The notes beneath the pieces are model-generated. The model worked only from the letters and a program-made list of their open reading frames with translations. It did not search any database and was not told the DNA's origin. The position numbers were made by a program, and so were the translations under genes. This document shows positions 59,393 through 64,000 of a stretch of 64,000 nt of DNA, one piece after another; positions within the stretch are counted from its first letter, which is position 1, and each line of letters begins with the position of its first letter. The DNA is from Cytophagales bacterium (GTDB lineage Bacteria; Bacteroidota; Bacteroidia; Cytophagales; Cyclobacteriaceae): NCBI GenBank assembly GCA_003454975.1, contig DMST01000446.1, forward strand, positions 1,472-65,471. The letters run 5' to 3'.

Positions 59393-62300
59393 ATGAGACG
59401 AGTAATACCCATGGTTTTGGCGGGTACTATAGCGGCATTGGTCGGCTATGGAGTACGTCAATGGCAACCTACAGAATCCTCTTTAGCATATCATCAGGAG
59501 GAGAAGACGGCTGAAGCAAGCCGACTGGATTTAATCGAACGAAAAAGACGAGACAAGCAGCAAATCATGGAGAAGTACGATTCTCCTGATGAGTTTGCAA
59601 AGTACCACCGCGACATCCGTACTCCATACGGGGCCACAGGACCACAATACCCTGCTGGAAACCAGATGATTGAGTTGGGTAAAATGCGTAGGCAGTTTGC
59701 CTCCCGTGGTAACGAATTTGAGTCTGTAAATGCTACTTGGACCGAAAGAGGGCCCAACAATGTGGCAGGTCGAGCAAGAGCCCTGATTGTAGATCCCGAT
59801 GACGCTACTGATCAAACGTGGTTTGTAGGTAGTGCTGGTGGTGGTATCTGGAAGACTACCGATAAAGGAGCTACCTGGACCAATATCTCTCCAGATCTCC
59901 CCAATTTGGCAGTTACCACCCTGGCCATGGCAGCCTCAAATACAGATGTTATTTATGCCGGTACGGGTGAGGGATTTGGCAATGGTGATGCCATCCGCGG
60001 CGATGGAATATTCAAGAGTGAGGATCGTGGTGTTACTTGGGTGCAAATAGAATCTACCGCATCCAATACCGACTTTTCTTATGTCAATAAGATCATTGTC
60101 AGTCCTGAAGATGAAAACCTGTTATTGAGTGCCAACAACGCAGGGTTATTCCGCAGTGAGGACGGAGGAGCCACCTGGACGGAAGTACTTTCTCCCGCAG
60201 GAGCTGTTCAGGACTTGGATGCCAACCCTAATAATTGGAACCGCCAATATGCCTCCATCAATCGCATAGGGGTTTTCCGTTCAGATGATGCAGGTCTTAC
60301 TTGGGAGGATATCTCCACTGGCCTGCTTGCCAATAATTCATCAGAATCGGTGACGCGGAGATTCGAAATGGCCATCTCGCCTGTGAATCCAGAAAACATC
60401 TTCGTTTCCACGGAGATAGCTGGAGCGAATGATGTGGTATTCTTTTCTAATGACGGCGGCGACAGTTGGAACCAATTTGCTGATCGGGATGGTAATAATC
60501 CTGAACTACTTGGCGGCCAAGGTTGGTACGATAACACCATTATCGCCCATCCGTACGATGAGAACCGGGCCTACCTGGCAGGAGTTGAGATTTTTGATAT
60601 TTCTCTAGATGGATCGGTAACTGAAACAGACCCCCAAGTATTAGGCGCATCTAGTGATGCCGATTTTATTTCATTTATCAACTTCGGCGGTTCTTTACTG
60701 GGGGGTGGCCTGGAAGTTACTTCTTTGGATGAAGGCATTGAACTTACCCAAGACGATTTCACTAGCGTAGAAATTCGATTTGGCCCTGGAATGAGCCAAA
60801 TGGCGCACCGTTTTACTGTGCCTGCCGATGGCGGAGCCAATGGAGATGGTGGCGCGGGAGTCCCCTCTGAAGATTATACCTACCAAGATTATGTAGAAGT
60901 ACCCTTCGAAGTGTGGGATGTTACCAATAATGTCCAACTCCATGTTTCATTCCGAGATCAAGAGAATAATGGAGTGTTTGACTTAGAAGAGCGGAGTGAA
61001 ACCGATGATAGCCAAGCGAGGGAATATATCTTTATTAATGCCGTGCCCTATACGGAGCTTTCGCCAGATCCCAATGTTTCTACGGTATCAAGAGGACACT
61101 TTTACAAACAGCTATATTTCTTCTGGGGAGTCCTGTCCTCTGGTTCTACCTGGGATCCTGAAAACATCCCTGAGGCTACTCTTGCTGTAGAATATGGTTC
61201 ATCCATCAGAGCTCAAGGCAACCTATTAGTCGCTAGTGATCCTTATGGCAGATACGATGGTCCTAATTCTGGGGTGCATCCTGACCATCATAACTTATAT
61301 ACGATTCCTAAGGATGAAGCAGCAGGCACTTTCTGGTTAGTCAACTTGAATGATGGTGGTGGATCACTTTCAGAAGATAACGGCACTACCATTACCCAAT
61401 GGGGAAATACAATGCACACCTCCCAGTTTTATGGTGCTGATAAAGCTCCCGGAGCTCAGCGTTACGCCGGAGGAATGCAAGATAACGGGACTTGGTATTC
61501 TCCCGGTTTACAAGACGCTACTTCCTCTACCAACTATATTTTTGGAATCGGGGGTGATGGTTTTGAGACCATCTGGAACTTTGCAGATCCGGATTTGATG
61601 ATTGGTGCATCTCAGTTCAACGGTATGAGAAGGACTGAAAATGGTGGCTCTACCTGGCAAGGAGCTACTGCTGGTATGAATGACGTTGGTAATGGAAATG
61701 CGCCCTTCATTTCGCGGTTGGGTAATGCCAAAAGTAATCCAGATTTGCTCTTTGCCGTGGGACCTTCCGGTGTTTGGCGGTCAGCCAACTTTGGCCGTTC
61801 GTGGTCATTAATCAACATGGGCGACACATGGGGCTTTGGAGGAAGAAGCCAAGTAAATGTTTCCTATGCCAATCCTGCAATTGTGTGGGCAGGTGGTACC
61901 CTGGGAACCAACGGTGATTTGTTCTATTCTACAGATTTTGGGAAAACCTTCCAGCCCACAGTGGACTTTCCGGGTATCGATGGCCGCATTACTGGCCTAG
62001 ACCCACATAGCTCAGAGGACTCTACTGCCTTCGCTACATTCTCATTCTTTGGGCAACCTCATGTTTTGCGTACTACCGATTTGGGGCAATCCTGGGAGGA
62101 TATTTCCCAAATGGACAGCGTGACGGGTGAGAGCACCAACGGCTTCCCAAATGTGGCCACGTATTGTGTAATCACCATGCCGCATGCTCCAGAAGTGATT
62201 TGGGTAGGTACTGATATTGGGATTGTAGAATCCACAGACAATGGTGAATCTTGGCATATGCTGGACGCTGAATTGCCAGCAGTCGCTGTTTGGGAAATGA

Positions 62301-63481
62301 AAGTAGCCGATGGCGAAATTGTGGTAGCCACGCACGGTAGAGGTATATGGACCGCTACGATTGATGAACTGCCCACCATCGGGATGATCCCACTGATTAA
62401 CCTTGCTAGTCTCAATTTGGATGGAGAGCTTCAAATCAATGCCAACCTTCGCAGTACCTATGACTCATCCTATGTATTAATAGATGGTGAGCTTAGCCTG
62501 ATTGTGCCTGCAAACGCAACTGTGGGTGAGGGTATCATCACTGGTACTTACACGGGTGAGGAAGGCCTCAAGGAGATTCTGCTTATTGGCTATATAGAAG
62601 GTAAGCCCTTCAGCTCAGAACCAATTGTCGCCAATTTGGCCGCTATTTCACCGGTAGCCTCCTACGGAACCGACTTTAGCGAGGAAACCAACGGAGACTT
62701 TTTCGGTAATGGATTCTCTATACGAACTGAATCTGGATTTATACCTCAAGATTTCGCTATTCACAGTGATCACCCTTATGGCCAACTCGAAACCTTCACC
62801 TATCAGCTTGGAGTGCCCATTATTGTAGCCGACGAAGATGCGTATTTGGGGTATAAGGATGTGGCCATTGTGGAGAAAGGTGAACCAGGTACTTCATTTG
62901 GTGATGAAGAATACTGGGACTATGTAACGGTTGAGGGCAGTGTGGATGGTGGAATTAATTGGACTCCATTAATCGCTGGTTATGATGCTAATTTTGATGC
63001 GTCGTGGAGTTCCACCTATGACAGCGAAGGAAATGGTGGGCATAACCAATATGTTGATCATGTGATCGACTTACAGGATACTTATTCTGCTGGTGATGTT
63101 ATTCAAATCAGATTTACTCTATTCTCTGATCCTTTCACTGTTGGCTGGGGTTGGGCTATTGACGACCTCCATATTCAGGATTCTGTAATTGTTCAGAAGG
63201 TCACTGGACTTGGAATTACAAAGCTGGACCTTGCCTTGTCAGTATATCCTAATCCGGCTAAATCCAATACGCACATAAGCTATTTGGTAAGGCAGTCACA
63301 AAACCTGGATTTGAGAATTTCAGATATACAAGGAAGGGTAGTTTATCAGGAAAGCTTAGGCTACCAAACTACGGGTAGACATGAGAAAGAAATTTCGCTG
63401 AACGATATTCCTCCCGGTAGATATTTGGTAACCCTTGCCGGCAGCAAGGGAATCCAATCTAGCCCCTTAATTATAAGGTAA
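59393..63481 (+). CDS. Secreted sortilin/BNR-repeat protein with T9SS type A sorting domain
   Basis: A 1362-residue protein with an N-terminal membrane-type signal (MVLAGTIAALVGYGV). From about residue 120 it carries repeated beta-propeller blades of the VPS10/sortilin or BNR type, each with a line such as GIWKTTDKGATWTNIS, GIFKSEDRGVTWVQIE, GLFRSEDGGATWTEV or GIVESTDNGESWHML. Two other beta regions lie at about 440-560 and 1100-1270 (the latter SVDGGINWTPLIAG to WGWAIDDLHI). The last 80 residues, from SVYPNPAKSNTHISYLV to PPGRYLVTLAG, are the type A C-terminal domain read by the type IX secretion system. It should be exported to the surface; the propeller suggests glycan or protein binding. 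Confidence 0.92.
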   Translation: MRRVIPMVLAGTIAALVGYGVRQWQPTESSLAYHQEEKTAEASRLDLIERKRRDKQQIMEKYDSPDEFAKYHRDIRTPYGATGPQYPAGNQMIELGKMRRQFASRGNEFESVNATWTERGPNNVAGRARALIVDPDDATDQTWFVGSAGGGIWKTTDKGATWTNISPDLPNLAVTTLAMAASNTDVIYAGTGEGFGNGDAIRGDGIFKSEDRGVTWVQIESTASNTDFSYVNKIIVSPEDENLLLSANNAGLFRSEDGGATWTEVLSPAGAVQDLDANPNNWNRQYASINRIGVFRSDDAGLTWEDISTGLLANNSSESVTRRFEMAISPVNPENIFVSTEIAGANDVVFFSNDGGDSWNQFADRDGNNPELLGGQGWYDNTIIAHPYDENRAYLAGVEIFDISLDGSVTETDPQVLGASSDADFISFINFGGSLLGGGLEVTSLDEGIELTQDDFTSVEIRFGPGMSQMAHRFTVPADGGANGDGGAGVPSEDYTYQDYVEVPFEVWDVTNNVQLHVSFRDQENNGVFDLEERSETDDSQAREYIFINAVPYTELSPDPNVSTVSRGHFYKQLYFFWGVLSSGSTWDPENIPEATLAVEYGSSIRAQGNLLVASDPYGRYDGPNSGVHPDHHNLYTIPKDEAAGTFWLVNLNDGGGSLSEDNGTTITQWGNTMHTSQFYGADKAPGAQRYAGGMQDNGTWYSPGLQDATSSTNYIFGIGGDGFETIWNFADPDLMIGASQFNGMRRTENGGSTWQGATAGMNDVGNGNAPFISRLGNAKSNPDLLFAVGPSGVWRSANFGRSWSLINMGDTWGFGGRSQVNVSYANPAIVWAGGTLGTNGDLFYSTDFGKTFQPTVDFPGIDGRITGLDPHSSEDSTAFATFSFFGQPHVLRTTDLGQSWEDISQMDSVTGESTNGFPNVATYCVITMPHAPEVIWVGTDIGIVESTDNGESWHMLDAELPAVAVWEMKVADGEIVVATHGRGIWTATIDELPTIGMIPLINLASLNLDGELQINANLRSTYDSSYVLIDGELSLIVPANATVGEGIITGTYTGEEGLKEILLIGYIEGKPFSSEPIVANLAAISPVASYGTDFSEETNGDFFGNGFSIRTESGFIPQDFAIHSDHPYGQLETFTYQLGVPIIVADEDAYLGYKDVAIVEKGEPGTSFGDEEYWDYVTVEGSVDGGINWTPLIAGYDANFDASWSSTYDSEGNGGHNQYVDHVIDLQDTYSAGDVIQIRFTLFSDPFTVGWGWAIDDLHIQDSVIVQKVTGLGITKLDLALSVYPNPAKSNTHISYLVRQSQNLDLRISDIQGRVVYQESLGYQTTGRHEKEISLNDIPPGRYLVTLAGSKGIQSSPLIIR

Positions 63482-63500
63482 AAGTTGGATGTTTTACACA

Positions 63501-63528
63501 AAAGGCCGGGTTTTCATCCGGCCTTTTG
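63501..63528 (+). terminator. Terminator of the T9SS protein gene
   Basis: AAAAGGCCGG pairs with CCGGCCTTTT (8-base loop), 20 bases after the stop codon. Confidence 0.85.
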
Positions 63529-63906
63529 CATTATGTGGTGATTTAGAAAAGGAGATAATGATAAAAATAAGGCTGCATAATTTGTATTATTAAAAAAAAA
63601 TAACATAAAGTGAAACAATTTTAAAAATCAGGAAAACCAGACTTACCTACAGCCAGGAAAATTGCCAAAATCACTTTTGTTTAAACTTAGGGCCCGTTTT
63701 TTAAACTTTTTCCGTCCTTTTGGGCAAAGCCATTTTATCCCTTTTAATAACGCTGATTTTGAATTTTTTAAAGCAATTATTTCACTTTACTGATATAAAA
63801 CGATAGAAAATTTCAAAGCGTTTCTTATTCCTTACAAAAAATGTATGTTAGAGGTCGGAAGGAAGTCAATTTGACTTTTTCTGATAACAATTAAATACAA
63901 CTAAGC
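63529..63906. other. Long AT-rich leader region of the SusC-type gene
   Basis: About 380 AT-rich bases with no supported gene and no exact TAnnTTTG promoter element that I can find. It contains the dyad at 63863-63877. Confidence 0.4.
63863..63877. promoter_or_regulatory. Inverted repeat AAGTCAA-T-TTGACTT
   Basis: Perfect 7-base arms around one base, 29 bases before the SusC-type ATG. Its 11-base core GTCAATTTGAC is identical to that of the inverted repeat upstream of clpB (22105-22125). Confidence 0.45.
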
Positions 63907-64000
63907 ATGAAGAGGTTTTATCTGTTAACTGTTGGCTTATGCCTACTGGTAGGTAGCGCATTTGCTCAACTCCGGACAGTGTCTGGTAAAGTTACCTCAG
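63907..64000 (+). CDS. SusC/RagA-type TonB-dependent receptor, N-terminal fragment
   Basis: Only 31 codons are inside the window. They show a signal peptide (LTVGLCLLVGSAFAQ) followed by LRTVSGKVTS, the opening strand of the carboxypeptidase-regulatory-like domain that begins SusC/RagA outer-membrane receptors. These bring oligosaccharides or peptides through the outer membrane with a SusD partner, which would lie to the right. Other proteins with the same N-terminal domain are possible, so the call rests on the usual combination in Bacteroidota. Confidence 0.7.
   Translation, partial: MKRFYLLTVGLCLLVGSAFAQLRTVSGKVTS

Noticed and set aside
1..64000. CRISPR array, insertion sequence, integrase, attachment site or rRNA
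   Set aside because: I looked for regular direct repeats, transposase or integrase motifs and rRNA sequence and saw none.

Overview
The window comes from a member of the Bacteroidota, most likely the Saprospiria (Lewinella-like); the class is an inference from style and content. The evidence is a 1362-residue secreted protein ending in a type IX secretion (T9SS) sorting domain at 59393-63481, the start of a SusC/RagA-type TonB-dependent receptor at the right edge, promoter elements of the Bacteroidota form TTG-N20/21-TAnnTTTG, almost no Shine-Dalgarno sequences except in front of rpsU, a bacilliredoxin YtxJ (bacillithiol user), and a GH31/GT4/GH57 alpha-glucan locus.

Layout. 1-2600: sulfatase and DJ-1/PfpI lipoprotein operon beside a Crp/Fnr regulator. 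2905-8341: a three-gene RND efflux operon (adaptor, pump, TolC-like channel). 8517-12264: lipA, an outer-membrane-like protein, a small coiled-coil gene and a type II NADH dehydrogenase. 12661-15643: a small exported protein, nadC and two membrane proteins (YcxB-like, DUF697-like). 15634-17171: a 44-residue double-glycine-leader peptide gene with its own clear promoter, followed by a periplasmic TPR protein with one membrane anchor. 17850-22031: acyl-CoA dehydrogenase, rpsU and clpB. 22380-24288: an arginine-rich four-repeat secreted protein overlapping ytxJ. 24316-26526: two tRNA-Lys genes, a BatE-like protein and a divergent XRE/small HTH-like pair. 26616-31595: hemA, a helix-hairpin-helix protein and a GH31 glucosidase. 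31777-34314: a GT4 glycosyltransferase and GH57 amylase. 34311-40064: unknown exported protein, UbiA prenyltransferase, a von Willebrand A-like fragment, a DUF2520 dehydrogenase and a multi-PAS kinase. 40275-42827: a vanillyl-alcohol-oxidase-like flavoenzyme and a GNAT-like protein. 43161-49528: SDR, DUF2062, cysS, SH3 lipoprotein, class V aminotransferase and ndk. 49769-53269: nrnA and three tandem FKBP-type isomerases. 53323-58708: a kinase-like membrane protein without catalytic parts, gamma-glutamyltransferase, and a phosphoesterase/patatin pair. 58932-64000: a stand-alone SWIM zinc-finger protein, the T9SS protein and the SusC start.

Most genes are housekeeping, and the genome is compact: convergent neighbours overlap or share terminator hairpins. 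There is no CRISPR array, insertion sequence or prophage. The best candidates for something undescribed are the GG-leader peptide with its TPR partner, the four-repeat protein fused by overlap to ytxJ, and the histidine-kinase-like protein whose phospho-acceptor histidine is replaced by asparagine.
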